A stretch of 30,819 bases of DNA from Ophioceras dolichostomum (taxonomy: Eukaryota; Ascomycota; Sordariomycetes; Magnaporthales; Ophioceraceae). Position 1 is the stretch's first letter; each line of letters begins with the position of its first letter. The stretch lies in contig PYST01000415.1 in NCBI GenBank assembly GCA_003049485.1, positions 1 through 30,819 of the forward strand, given 5' to 3'. The notes beneath the pieces are model-generated. The model ran no database searches. It was not told the DNA's origin and saw only the letters and a program-made list of their open reading frames with translations. Of this stretch, positions 8,750 through 19,170 are shown piece after piece. Made by a program: the position numbers and the translations under genes.

Positions 8750-10255
8750 AAACCCCGTGCAACTTCCACTACACGAACCGTATTTCGACTTAACACTAAT
8801 CAGAATGACGCATACGAAGATTTCCGTTATAGCTTCTAAATCTTTTACTTTACTTATTATACAACGAAAAAGCAAAATTATTGCACCGACTCCTTTCAGC
8901 ATGCGACGAGTGGTTAGTACCAATCCGAGCAATATTCACCGTGACGTGGTGATTCACGATTACTAGTAATTCCTTATTCATGTAGTCGAGTTTCAGACTA
9001 CAATCCATGTTTTTTTTATCCTATTTTTTGAGATTAGCTTAAATTCACATTTTCGCATCTCTTTGTTTTAGGTGTATGTGGCACGTCTATAGCCCACAAT
9101 ATTAAAGCCATGATGACTTGTCTTAGTCCCTATTATCAAACCGCTGTAATAGCGAATCGGCTTTATTAATTAAAGGTAATTTAATTCCTTGAGCTATATA
9201 GGAAAACTTGTGGCTATCCTATATAGCTTAAAAATAAATAAAGCAAGGGCTTACGTTAATTTGATGGATTTAACCATAATTTCACAACATTAACTGAAAA
9301 CAGCCGTGCAACATCTGTAATATATACATACTGTGGTAAGGTTTTTCGCGGATTATCGAATTAAATAACATACTTCACTACTGGTGTCAGAAACGGTCTA
9401 GTGATTTCAGTTTCCGCGTTGCCACGTTACTCTTGAGGTGGAATGCTTACACTTTCATTTATAGACTAAAAATTTATCTAACCTATGACATTCATAATTT
9501 TCTGCAAAGACTACTTGGGTCTCTAATCCTGTTTGTTACCTTTGCCTTCGTACTTTAACGTCAGTTTTTACATAGAAAATTGCCTTCGCCTTTACCAGTC
9601 CTCTAGGTATTACAGAATTTAATCTCTACTCCCAAAATACTATCTTCTTACATAAAACTCTAGTTACATTTTTCCTTTGTTATTGGAATAATAACCGTCT
9701 AGGTACCCTTTAAACCTAATAAAGATGAATAACGCTAGTCTCTTACGTATTACCGCGACTGCTGGCACGCAATTAGTCAAGACATAAACATATATTGTCA
9801 TTATCAATAATATATTTAGAACTACATATAAAATTTATAAGGATCTATAACCATAGTCCTAAGTTCCACCAAGTTGCCAGTTCAGCCGTTAGGCCATTGA
9901 CCAAAATTCCTCACTGCTGTACTTACTTGCATTGGGATTTTTTCATCCCCAATGTGGTCGATCAACCTCTCAGCTTCGACTTCGAGTATTATAGGCTAGT
10001 TAAGTCATTACCTTAACTACTACCTAACCCGGCATTATTACTTATCTTCTTAAAGCGATAATTTTTATATTACCTTTATAATTATAAGGGATTTATCCCT
10101 TTCTTTAAGGCAAGCCGTAATAATTTATACTCACCTGTTCACCACTTTTAATTGAATATATAAATATATATTATACAAATTAAACGTTCGATTAGCATGT
10201 GTCAAGCACTTGGATAGCGTTCAATCAGAGCCATCACCAAACTCAATTTTTTAAT
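8750..10255 (-). rRNA. rns: Small subunit ribosomal RNA
   Basis: About 1.5 kb, without an intron. On the minus strand the 5' end has GAGTTTGGTGATGGCTCTGA then TTGAACGCTATCCAAGTGC (helices 1-3). The 530 region reads CAGTCGCGGTAATACGTAAG. The 3' part has GTGAATCACCACGTCACGG, and the end resembles helix 45 (GTGTAGTGGAAGTTGCACGG). Ends are approximate by 10-20 bases. A promoter-like motif lies 50 bases upstream. trnY and trnN follow, the usual Pezizomycotina arrangement. Confidence 0.93.
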
Positions 10256-10304
10256 CATAAGCTGCTTATACTTATAATAATAAACGAGATAACAAAAAAC
10301 TACC

Positions 10305-10322
10305 TCACTTATAATTTTTTAG
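10305..10322 (-). promoter_or_regulatory. Promoter-like motif upstream of rns
   Basis: The minus strand reads CTAAAAAATTATAAGTGA followed by GGTAG. It lies about 50 bases before the first conserved rns bases, the best-placed copy of the four. Confidence 0.6.
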
Positions 10323-10565
10323 AACGCAAGCTCATATTAGGCACCAGCTTTTGTTAAAAACTGGCGTCTTTTAATTGGATAAATATAGGTCATATCTTGT
10401 AATTATCACTCCCTAAATATAAATTATACTTACAAGCTTGTTATCTCATAATAAACCATATTATAATAATATATAATTATTTATAATTTTTTATTTTTAC
10501 TATTTTCTATAAAAAACATTTAATTTTTGTCTACTATTATATAGATGTAATTTATAAATTATAGA

Positions 10566-10672
10566 CCTTCCTTCTAGGCAAGCTACCTCCTACACCACCT
10601 TTCAGGGTGATCTTGTGAAAAGCACAAACTTTGTTTAGCGCCCATCACCTCTCCACCACCCTCCAGGAATTT
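10566..10672. repeat. Degenerate GC-rich repeat
   Basis: GGCAAGCTACCTCC, CACCTTTCAGGGTGATC and the tail module GCACAAACTTTGTTTAGCGC are recognisable; the palindromic core is missing. Confidence 0.5.
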
Positions 10673-10721
10673 GAGATATGTTTACGCCTCTACAAATTAT
10701 TTACCACTTTAAATTAATACA

Positions 10722-10767
10722 TGAGCTTGTTGATCCGTAGGTCGTAGATCGTGGGATCAACAAGCTC
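10722..10767. repeat. Inverted repeat built from the GAGCTTGCTGATCC family
   Basis: GAGCTTGTTGATCC and GGATCAACAAGCTC are exact inverted arms around TAGGTCGTAGATC-type GC sequence. It is a compact copy of the short repeat flanking a GC core. Confidence 0.7.
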
Positions 10768-10921
10768 TTTTACAAATATGCAAACTCTTCTACGAATATA
10801 TAAGCTCTTGAATAATTCTACAATATCTATTATTTAGAGCTTGCATATCCGCATCATTTGGGTGCGAATGCGGATGTGGGTATGAGTAAGCCCCTCCAAA
10901 AACTATTTAAATTAATTTTGA

Positions 10922-11129
10922 TTAATGTAAATCTAATCCATCTTTTATGTAAGAAGAAGTTAAAACTATAAATACTTGAGCTTGTATAAATGCTATACCA
11001 ATCTCTAATCCTGAGAAAGCAATTATAAAAGCCAAAGGTAAAAGTCCTAACACTGCAAACATTATTCCTGAAGACATGATATTATATGTAAACCCGGCTA
11101 AAATATTTAACAACATATGACCACTTAAA
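10922..11129 (-). CDS. atp6: ATP synthase subunit 6, exon 2
   Basis: C-terminal 69 codons of subunit a of the F1Fo ATP synthase, the stator half of the proton channel. It reads SGHMLLNILAGFTYNIMSSG and later SGLEIGIAFIQAQVFIVLTS (the conserved E and Q-rich helix), ending KDGLDLH and TAA. Exons joined as AACAT + TTTAAGTGGT restore ANILSGHML. Together the exons give 810 bases, 269 residues, the expected size. Confidence 0.93.
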
Positions 11130-11687
11130 CGTCCCACAAATTCATCCTCAAATTATATTAATAAATTTTTCTTACTCTTAGGTCAGCTCAGGCTAGTCCT
11201 GGGTTTTATTTCATACGGCCTAATGAAGTAAAAACAAGCGAAAGGTATATATAAACTTTATCCCCTTATTTTAAAGTGTTTATATACTTTATCCTTTCTC
11301 TAAAGGTGTCATAATGTATACCTTATTATGGAACAACAAGAAAAATAAAAATTATAAATTGAGGATAGGCTATTGTGATATCTTTAATCTTGAATTACTT
11401 AATTTCTCTCAAGAACCGGCTTTCCCGGCGACTAGAGTATACCTTACCATTAGTATAATCTAATGGAAGAACCGTCTACTCGTTGCTCTTTTACAGATAA
11501 GTTATCTGATTTAGATCCGCGATCACCCATTTCTATTACTAAAATATTCTGGCTTATTACCTTACATGAGTGATTAGTTCATCCACTAATACCCTTTCGA
11601 GTATAGTTTGGTACCAGAAGCTTTAGGGCTTCCCCGGAATTTGGTTCTTAAACACAATTAGATTGAGGTACCTAATCTCATCTTAAA
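11130..11687 (-). other. Small ORF-less group I-type intron in atp6
   Basis: A 558-base intron within the conserved ANIL-SGHML block. The 5' exon ends in T and the intron in G (GGGACG). The intron has AAATTCCGGGGAAGCCCTAA (a P/P4-like element), GTAGACGGTTC and CGCCGGGAAAGCCGG, which fit a group I core, but I did not build the full fold. No endonuclease ORF remains, so it depends on other factors or is no longer mobile. TTTAAG is present at both ends, so the exact splice point could shift by a few bases without changing the product. Confidence 0.8.
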
Positions 11688-12289
11688 ATGTTGGCTGCTA
11701 ATCTTAATCCTAAAGATATATTACGAGCTAAATATGAAATTAGTTCAATTAATACTAATAAAGGTAATAAAGGTAAAGGGCACCCAGCTGGAACTAAAAG
11801 AGAAAAAAACCCTAAACCGTGTTTTTGAAAACCTAAAATAGTTGCACCTAACACTATAGTAAAACTAAGAAAAAATGTTAATACGAAGTGGCTTGTAGAA
11901 GCAAAACTATAAGGAATCATACCTATTAAATTATTTATTAAAATAAAAATAAATAAAGTATAAATAAAAGGAAAATATATTTGACCTTCTTTTGAGTTTA
12001 TTTGATTTATCACTATACTTAATATTGTTGCATATAAACTTTCTTGACTTACAGATCATTTATTACTTACCAATTTATTATAATTAGTTGATAATATATT
12101 TAAAGAAAATATTATTAATATCCCTATTAATAAGTATAACCCTATATTTGTAATAAATACATGAAAATAACCTAATACAGGTATATCTATATTAAATAAA
12201 TTTCTTATTTCAAATTGTTCTAATGGGCTCGAAATATCATTATATTTACTTAAATTTATAAAATTACCAAAATTAAAACTAGTTTCCAT
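11688..12289 (-). CDS. atp6: ATP synthase subunit 6, exon 1
   Basis: N-terminal part of Fo subunit a, from METSFNFGNFINLSKYND through SPLEQFEIRNLFNI, YFHVFITNIGLYLLIGILI, LINNLIGMIPYSFASTSHF and LSLGLRLAANI. The conserved Arg of the proton path lies in GLRLAANI. One TGA (12056) is read as Trp, so the frame is continuous. It follows cob after 274 bases; in most Pezizomycotina atp6 is with atp8 further downstream, so its position here is unusual. Confidence 0.93.
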
Positions 12290-12477
12290 TAATTTTAATT
12301 AATACACAAACACTAAAAAAACCTTTAAATAAGACGCATATCCCAGAACTTACGCTAAGAATATAGGCCTAGTATAAATACCCACCACCAAAAATATATA
12401 ATGCAATTATTCCAGCCGATGTTTATAACACTACTCCTATAAAAGGAGTCTGTTTTATTCCTATCAAGTACAAAACA

Positions 12478-12510
12478 TTTCTTAATTATCTTTTTAAGCT
12501 AATTAAGAAA
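12478..12510 (-). terminator. Perfect 11-bp hairpin after the cob stop
   Basis: TTTCTTAATTA and TAATTAAGAAA pair fully around an 11-nt loop, 54 bases downstream of the cob stop. A role in 3'-end formation is inferred from position. A smaller hairpin, ACTCC-TATAAAA-GGAGT, follows at about 12433. Confidence 0.45.
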
Positions 12511-12563
12511 CTTTAATTCATTTCTAAAATAGCTCAATATAATAACAAAGTCTAGATTATTAT

Positions 12564-13724
12564 TTAAGCTTTTTTTAGTTGAAAAGTTACTAAAGAATTT
12601 TCTATTAAACTTACTAAAGGTAAAATAATAACAAAATATGCAAAATATAAAACTGTACTTAATTGCCCAAATAAAATAAATGGGTCTTCAACGTGTTTAG
12701 CACCTAATTGCATTAATATTAAGAAATTTGCTACAAAGATTCAGAAAAAGAATTTACTTAAAGGTCTAAATTGTAAACCTCTAGATCTTCCTAAATCTGT
12801 CATAGGTAATAACACTAAAGCTAATAGAGCACTAAACATAGCAATAACTCCTAATAGTTTATTAGGTATAGATCTTAATATAGCATAAAATGGAAGTAAA
12901 TATCACTCCGGAACTATAGCAGCAGGTGTTTGCATAGGATTTGCCATTATATAATTATCGCTATCTCCTAATACATTAGGCATAAAGAATACAAATATAC
13001 TTAAAACAAAAATAAAAATAAAAATAGTAATTAAATCTTTAAATAAGAAATAAGGAGCCATTGGTATTCTATCATAATTACCTGAAATACCTAAAGGGTT
13101 ACCGGATCCAGCTGTATCATGTAAAGCAATCATGTGCATTAATACTAAAGCTACTAATATAAATGGTAATACAAAATGTATTGCAAAAAATCTATTTAAT
13201 GTTGCGTTATTAACGCTGAAACCTCCTCAAATGAACTCAACAATATCTTGTCCAATTCAAGGTATAGCACTTATAAGGTTAGTAATAACTGTAGCTCCTC
13301 ATAATGACATTTGACCGTATGGAAGAACATAACCCATAAAAGCTGTAGCTATCATAGCTATAAGTATAATTGTACCTATAGCTCATGTTAGTGTTCTTGG
13401 AACTCTATAAGATCCATAATATATACCTCTTCCTATGTGTAAATACACTATAAAAAAAAAAGCTGATGCAGTATTACTGTGTAAATAACGTATAAGTCAA
13501 CCGTTATTAACATCTCTCATAATATGCTCTATAGAGTTAAAAGCTTCTAATACATTAGGGCTATAATGCATAGCTAAAGTAACACCAGTAATAATTTGTA
13601 TAACTAAACAAACTAATAAAAGAGAACCAAAATTCCATAAATAATTGATATTGCTTGGTTGTGAAGCATCTATAAGATAAGAATTTACTAATTTTAATAG
13701 AGGATGCTTTTTTAACACCCTCAT
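12564..13724 (-). CDS. cob: Cytochrome b
   Basis: The central subunit of complex III, carrying hemes bL and bH and the quinol sites. From ATG at 13724 it reads 386 residues to TAA with TGA as Trp. Visible are MRVLKKHPLLKLVNSYLID, GVTLAMHYSPN, HMIALHDTAGSGNPLG, DRIPMAPYFLFKDL and the PEWYF motif of the Qo site. It has no introns, notable because cob is often heavily interrupted in related fungi. trnR(acg) and trnW lie upstream, and a promoter-like motif at 14648-14663 could drive the group. Confidence 0.96.
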
Positions 13725-13952
13725 ATTTTTGAATTGATTTTATTTTATTTTTTTTTCTATTTTTTTTATTGAAATGTTAAACCCAATTTATAACTGCTAA
13801 ATATAAACTCAATAATGTATCATATACAAATAAAGGTTAAAGTTTTTTGTTTGCTTAAATATAAATTCAAAAATCTATAAAACAATAAGCAATACTTTAT
13901 TTTTTTTTTGCTATAGATAGACCTTAAAAAAAATCTACTGATCTACAGCCGA

Positions 13953-14023
13953 AAGCTAATAAAGGAATTGAACCTTTATTGTAACGTCCGTAGCGTTAAG
14001 TTTTACCTTTAAACCAATTAGCT
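13953..14023 (-). tRNA. trnR: tRNA-Arg (ACG)
   Basis: The acceptor AGCTAAT pairs with ATTAGCT. The D stem is GTTT/AAAC. The anticodon stem TAACG/CGTTA encloses CTACGGA, giving ACG. The T arm is AAAGG-TTCAATT-CCTTT. Confidence 0.88.
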
Positions 14024-14051
14024 TTATATCCATCCCTTCAGTATCGGTATT

Positions 14052-14166
14052 AATAAGCTCTCTCCCTCCTCCATTTTTCCTTACCACCCCCCTCAGTCTT
14101 CTTAGTTTTTACTTCGAAAGTTTAAACTAAGAAATAAAAACGCGGACCTACGGGTCGAGGGATTAG
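14052..14166. repeat. GC-rich repeat copy between trnW and trnR
   Basis: It includes CCCCTCAGTCTTCTTAG, TTTTTACTTCGAAAGTTTAA, ACTAAGAAATAAAAACGCGG and ACCTACGGGTCGAGGGATT. The AT-rich module keeps its inverted arms (CTTCTTAGTTT and AAACTAAGAA). Confidence 0.8.
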
Positions 14167-14304
14167 TTTGTATTATTTATGTAGTGCTTACTGATCTTGA
14201 CGCTTTAGATGTGGATGTGAATCAGAATTAGCCTACTAAATTAATAACTTGCTGATCAGAATCAGGATCAACAAGCTATCCTGACCCTAACGATCCGGAT
14301 AACA

Positions 14305-14375
14305 CAAGAATACTAGGATTCGAACCTAGAACTTAAAGGTTGAAGCTTCCTATTTTACCATTAAACTATATTCTT
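14305..14375 (-). tRNA. trnW: tRNA-Trp (UCA)
   Basis: The acceptor AAGAATA pairs with TATTCTT. The loop CTTCAAC gives anticodon UCA, which reads UGA and UGG. This explains the many in-frame TGA codons. The T arm is CTAGG-TTCGAAT-CCTAG. Confidence 0.9.
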
Positions 14376-14552
14376 ATATTATATAAAATATATACAACAT
14401 TATATACAATAAAACTTTAATTTACTAATTCGAACAAAGCTAGTAAAATTACAGTTAATAAAATTAAACCTACCTAATTTCGGCTTTTATTTCTTACTTA
14501 GCTATTTATATTCGCCAAAGTAACTTGTGCATATGATAAAAATGAAAATTAA

Positions 14553-14595
14553 TTCCTCGACCCATAGGTCTACGACCAAGGGGGGGGGGAAGGGA
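14553..14595. repeat. Short GC-rich repeat ending in a G-run
   Basis: CCTCGACCCATAGGTCTACG then ACCAAGG and a run of G. It is a truncated palindromic core. Confidence 0.65.
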
Positions 14596-14647
14596 GAGAT
14601 AAAGAAAAAAACTTTAAAAATCAAATAAATCTAAAGCATAATCTTCT

Positions 14648-14663
14648 TCACTTATAGTTTTTC
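14648..14663 (-). promoter_or_regulatory. Promoter-like motif upstream of trnW-trnR-cob
   Basis: The minus strand reads GAAAAACTATAAGTGAAG, the same core as the other three copies. It lies downstream of the nad5 stop and upstream of trnW and cob. Confidence 0.5.
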
Positions 14664-14699
14664 GAAGCTTGCTAAATAGCTTACCGATATCCCAGTACC

Positions 14700-14735
14700 T
14701 TGACCCCGCCCCTCGGTCTACGACCGAGGGATTAA
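14700..14735. repeat. Minimal GC palindrome
   Basis: CCTCGGTC-TAC-GACCGAGG is a perfect 8-bp stem with a 3-nt loop, the smallest intact core of the family. Confidence 0.7.
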
Positions 14736-14780
14736 TGAAATATTAACCAAGGAAGCGTAAGCTCGGATATAGGATATCCA

Positions 14781-16829
14781 TTAATTGATCAAAACTTTAA
14801 ATAACAATAAGCTTAATAAAATTAAATTTAAAGTAAAATATCCAGATCCATATCCTACGGATCAGGATAGTGAGGACATAAGCCCCCCTTCAAAAATAAT
14901 TGTAATTATAAATAAAATCAAACCTACTAATATTCCTAAAGCATAGTTAGGTATAACTGTAGTATTTAAACTACTAAGAGACTTACTAGATTTAATTAAT
15001 AATTTTTCTAAACCATAAGGTCCTATTAACTCAATACTACCTTTATCTAATACCTTAGTAGTTTGCCCTCCAAATTTTAAGACTATATTTATAATATATT
15101 TATTATAAAATAATTCAATTAAAAATCTTTGATTAAAAAATCCAAATATATTATAACCTAATCTAGAAAATTTGAAACTAAGGACATTTTCAGGTAAATA
15201 TTCTGGTATAATTATAGCAATAAAACTAAATAAAATAGTAAAAATAAAAGGCAATAATTTGAAAAATGTAGGAACTGCAAATTCAGTGTTAATAACTAAT
15301 TCATGATTAGGGTTAATAAATATAGAATTATCAGCAAAAAAACTTGTACCCATCCCTATAAAAATATCTTTAGTTACATATCCAAAAAAAATAGAAAAGA
15401 CAGCTAATATAATTAAAGGTAACATCATATATAAGTCTCCCTCATTAGCATGATTATGAGAATGAGAATTTTTTATAGTTTGTGAATCTCGAGTGTAATA
15501 GTAATTATAAGGTCCATTAGGTGAAGCTAAGAATGTTAAATATAAAACTTTAACAGAATACAAAGTAGTGAATATAGCTCCTATTGTAGCGATAGTGTAA
15601 ACGGCTACACCGCTAAAACTAAATTGACCATAAGCAGATTCTAATATAAAATCTTTACTATAAAAACCCGTCATAAAAGGGAAAGCTACTAAGCTAAGGC
15701 TAGCTATTAACATAACAGAATATGTTAAAGGTAAATAATGAATTAATCCCCCATATTTTCTGAAATCTTGATTATCACCTACAGCATGAATAACAGCACC
15801 AGCACCTAAGAACAATAATCCTTTATAAAAAGCATGATTTACTAAATGAAATAACGCTAAATTATAAGAAGATAAACCAATAGCTATAACCATCATTCCT
15901 AATTGAGACATAGTTGAGTATGCAATTACCTTTTTTATATCCTGTTGAAATAATCCTACAAGAGAGCTAAAAACAGTAGTAATTGCACCTAATCATAAAC
16001 ATAATAATAAAACAGTAGAACTGTATTCTATTAACGGAGATGAACGTATTAATAAATATACACCAGCGGTCACCATTGTAGCTGCATGTATAAGGGCAGA
16101 AACGGGAGTAGGACCTTCCATAGCCATAGGTAATCAAACATGAAGACCAACTTGAGAACTTTTAGCCATAGCACCAATTAATAAACATATACCTATAATT
16201 GTAACTATATTTTCATTAATATAAGGAGCTAATGAAAATACCGTAGCATAATCTAAATTACCAAGAGTCCATAATATAGCAAACATACCTATGGTTAAAA
16301 AACAATCACCCACTCTATTAGTTAAAAAAGCAGACATAGAACTTTGATTTGCTGCTATTCTAGTAAATCAAAAACTTACTAAAAGATATGAACAGACCCC
16401 GACACCTTCTCACCCTACAAACATTAATAGATAATTATTAGCCGTAACTAATATAATCATCATGAAAGTAAATAAGCTTAAATAACTAAAAAATCTTTGA
16501 GGATGAGGGTCATTACTCATATAACTTATTGAATATATATGAACTAAAGAACTTATTATTAACACAGGTATTAACATTGCAACTGTTAAACTATCAAATT
16601 CAAAACCTCATATTATGTTAAATCATTCACTATCTATTCATCTAAATAATTCAATTGAAACAGGTGTATTATTAAACCCTACTTCAAAAAAAGCTAATAT
16701 AGCCAATATTGTTGTCATTATAACACTTAAACTTGTTACAAATTGTGCACCACTAACCCCGACTTTTCTACCAAAAAAGCCAGCAACTATAGATCCTAAT
16801 AGTGGTAATATTATTATACTTAAATACAT
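14781..16829 (-). CDS. nad5: NADH dehydrogenase subunit 5
   Basis: The largest antiporter-like proton-pumping subunit of complex I. From ATG at 16829 it reads 682 residues to TAA, with TGA as Trp. Landmarks are YLSIIILPLLGSIVAGFFGR at the start, TNRVGDCFLTIGMFAILWT, FHLVNHAFYKGLLFLGAGAV (conserved pumping-pathway residues) and AFPFMTGFYSKDFILE. Its start overlaps the nad4L stop by one base (TAATG), the usual Pezizomycotina arrangement. No intron is present. The last 30 or so residues (SSLSWSSVGYGSGYFT...) are encoded by repeat-like DNA (ATCCTGATCCGTAGGATATG), so the tail may have been altered by an inserted repeat. Confidence 0.96.
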
Positions 16830-17098
16830 TATTTATATTCTATTGCAATGCTTCCTCTTAATCTATAAAAAGCTACGAGAATACCCAAACCTATTGCAGA
16901 TTCTGCACCTGCTATAACTATAATATATATAGCATAAGTTTGTCCGATTATATCGTCAATGTTAAGTGAACTTACCAATATTAAAAATGTTATAGACAAT
17001 AGCATAATTTCAATTGAAATTAGCATTAATATAATATTTTTTCTATTTAATACGAATCCTAAAATTCCTATTGAAAAAAGTATCAAGGTTATATTCAT
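16829..17098 (-). CDS. nad4L: NADH dehydrogenase subunit 4L
   Basis: Small membrane subunit of complex I (89 residues, three helices). The sequence begins MNITLILFSIGILGFVLNRK and holds the conserved MLISIEIMLLSITFL and GAESAIGLGILVAFYRLRGS. The stop overlaps the nad5 start by one base, so the two are translated from one mRNA. Confidence 0.96.
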   Translation of the reverse strand: MNITLILFSIGILGFVLNRKNIILMLISIEIMLLSITFLILVSSLNIDDIIGQTYAIYIIVIAGAESAIGLGILVAFYRLRGSIAIEYK

Positions 17099-17811
17099 TA
17101 TATATTTATATTATCTAAATTATTTAAAACTCGATTCCCTTACGGAACATAATTTCTTACTCCTGTATTTCACCGACCCTCGTTCAAATCTCTATTGTGT
17201 GTAAAACACAAACAATTATAAACTACCTTTCAAGTTTAAAATAGAGCTTACATATCCTATGGCCTATTCTCAGAATTTGCAAGCTACCTAAAACTGGCGC
17301 TAACGAAGTTTGTGCTCGAATATGGATAACTAAACACTCCCAAAATAAATAATAAAAGGACGAAATATAAAATTAATTAACTAATAGGTGTATCCCATAT
17401 CCCTTCGGATCAGGTAGCTTGTGAACAGCAAGCTCGTATAGGCTTTAAAATTCACTTAAATACCCTCTCATACCCGGTTTTTAGTTCTTAAGGTGCAAGC
17501 TCTGCAACTGAAAAAGTAAAAACTAATCTCTCGACCCGTAGGTCCGTGTTTTTACTTCTTAGTTTAAACTTTCGAAGTAAAAACTAAGAAGACCGAGGGG
17601 GGATAGAATATGTAAGGAAGCAATTTAATTAAATATCTTCTCCTATTTCTCTTTTTAGAGGATCTTCGTCTAACGAGATTTGTATGCCTATATATGAAGG
17701 TATATATTTAAATATTTAAAATTTAAAGTATACTAACTTTCCAAAAAAAGCTAATTCACTTTAAATCAGGCATACTATAAATTAATTTAGAGCTTGTGCC
17801 TTAAAAAGAAC
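17099..17811. other. Spacer between cox2 and nad4L
   Basis: No gene is found in 713 bases. It contains the tail module in reverse (GCGCTAACGAAGTTTGTGC at about 17296), GAGCTTAC/GCAAGCT words, and a GC-rich repeat with intact AT arms (17511-17604). A T-loop-like GTTCAAATC at 17183 has no supporting stems. Confidence 0.6.
17511..17604. repeat. GC-rich repeat with the AT-rich inverted module
   Basis: It reads CTCTCGACCCGTAGGTCC, GTTTTTACTTCTTAGTTTAA, ACTTTCGAAGTAAAAAC and TAAGAAGACCGAGGGGGG. The arms GTTTTTACTTC/GAAGTAAAAAC pair over 11 bp. Confidence 0.85.
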
Positions 17812-18561
17812 TTATTGTTCTTGTAATCAAGTTAAAAATTTTTCTAATGATACTGATTCGATTACTATTGGCATAGATGAATGTAAAATACCACAAATTT
17901 CAGAGCATTGACCATAAAATACTCCTTCTCTATTAATAAAAACAGATACTTGATTTAATCTACCTGCGTAAGCATCACATTTAATACCTAAAGAAGGACA
18001 AGCAAATGAATGTATTACATCTCCAGATGTAATAATAAATCTTACATGTGTTAATTCTGGTAATATAACTCTATTATCCACTTCTAACATTCTTAATGAT
18101 CCCTCTTCTAAGTCTGATTCAGGTACAATATATGAATCATATGCTACAAATTCATCATCAGAATTTAAAAATTCAGGATATTCGTAACTTCAGTATCATT
18201 GGTGGCCTTCTGCTAAAACTGACATCGACGGATCACTAACTTCATCCATTAAATATAATAATTTAAAAGAAGGAAATGCAATTAATATTAATATAATAGC
18301 AGGTGTAATAGTTCACACTAATTCTATTAATGTACCATGATTTAAATATTTATGTGCTATAGGTGATTTAGTTTCTACATAATTTCTTACAATAGATAAT
18401 AATATTCATCCTACTCCAAATAGAATTATAACTAAATAATACATAATGTTATCATGCAATTCTACTAATCCTTCCATTTGAGGTGTCGCACTGTCTTGAA
18501 AATAAAGCCCCCAGGCTTGAGGTGCATCTAAATAAAAATTATTTTTAAAAAATGAAGCCAT
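17812..18561 (-). CDS. cox2: Cytochrome c oxidase subunit 2
   Basis: Complex IV subunit carrying the CuA centre that accepts electrons from cytochrome c. It has 249 residues from ATG (MASFFKNNFYLDAPQAWGLY) to TAA. There are two N-terminal membrane helices (YYLVIILFGVGWILLSIV and TLIELVWTITPAIILILIA), the aromatic EGHQWYWSYEY region, and CuA ligands in GQCSEICGILHSSMP plus the His of DVIHSFACPSLG. TGA codons fall at conserved Trp positions. It lies between atp9 and nad4L, the standard neighbourhood. Confidence 0.96.
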
Positions 18562-18659
18562 ATTTATATAAATATAAAATATTCTATATTAGTTAATATA
18601 ATTTTAAATGTATATATTTCTGAGAGCACTAATTCATATCTCCGAAGCTTGCTGATCAT

Positions 18660-18772
18660 GACCCCTACCCCTCGATTTATACTTCTTAATTTACAACTTT
18701 CTAAGTAAAAACCCCGACCTCCGGCCATAGACCGGGGGGTCGAGGAAGTCTGAGCCGGGGGGTCGAGGAAAA
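18660..18772. repeat. GC-rich repeat with partial internal duplication
   Basis: AAGTAAAAACCCCGACCTCC and GGCCATAGACCGGGGGG are followed by two copies of CCGGGGGGTCGAGGAA about 20 bases apart. Confidence 0.75.
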
Positions 18773-19130
18773 AGGATATGGATAACCCAGATCAGAATAA
18801 GTGAGCTCTCCTTATCGAATATATAATTAAAATACACAATATAGAATTAAAAATAACAAGAAATAATTATATATCCTAAATATTTACAATTTCCTAATCT
18901 CTAATTAATACATAATTTAAAAATAACGTAAGCTCTTATTATATTTTTCATGGTGAGTATATAGCTCTCATTAATAATTATTATTAGAGCTTGCAAATAT
19001 CTGAGCTTACACCAACGGTCGGAGACCGAGGGGGTAAGAAGATGTGAATTAAGCCTTATAAAAATTATTAGTTATAAATGTAAAATACATATCGAGCTTA
19101 CGCCCTTATCCTTACCTCATATACCTAAAA

Positions 19131-19160
19131 GATCAGGGATCTAGGATCAGGGATCAGGAT
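19131..19160. repeat. Small tandem GATCAGG repeat
   Basis: GATCAGG(GATCTAG)GATCAGG(GATCAGG) units run just before the atp9 stop on the plus strand. They are related to the GATCC words scattered elsewhere. Confidence 0.5.
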
Positions 19161-19170
19161 TAGATAGAAC

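Larger units (their letters stand above)
10256..10921. other. Spacer between atp6 and rns
   Basis: No gene is seen in 666 bases. It holds a promoter-like motif (10305-10322), the direct yeast-like word TTATAAGTA on the minus strand at about 10270, degenerate GC-rich repeats (10566-10672), and paired GAGCTTGTTGATCC / GGGATCAACAAGCTC words at 10722-10767. Confidence 0.6.
14376..14780. other. Spacer between nad5 and trnW
   Basis: No gene is seen. It has two short GC-rich repeats (14553-14595 with ten G; 14700-14735 with CCTCGGTCTACGACCGAGG), a promoter-like motif (14648-14663), and a GAAGCTTGC word. Confidence 0.6.
18562..19170. other. Spacer between atp9 and cox2
   Basis: No gene is seen. It has a GC-rich repeat (18660-18772) with the core partly duplicated (CCGGGGGGTCGAGGAA twice), a short piece at 19010-19045, and a run GATCAGGGATCTAGGATCAGG with related units at 19131-19160. 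Confidence 0.6.

Noticed and set aside
8669..8966. Frames on both strands at the rns 3' end
   Set aside because: They overlap trnY and the rRNA and have no protein-like composition.
9795..10016. Plus-strand frame of 73 codons
   Set aside because: Lies wholly within rns on the opposite strand; chance opening in conserved rRNA.
12300..12440. Possible gene fragment (open patch SAGIIALYIFGGGYLY) between cob and atp6
   Set aside because: Too short and ended by a stop; I could not match it to atp8, cox3 or nad6 with confidence.
17165..17225. Possible plus-strand tRNA around GTTCAAATC
   Set aside because: No T-stem, acceptor or anticodon stem could be paired.
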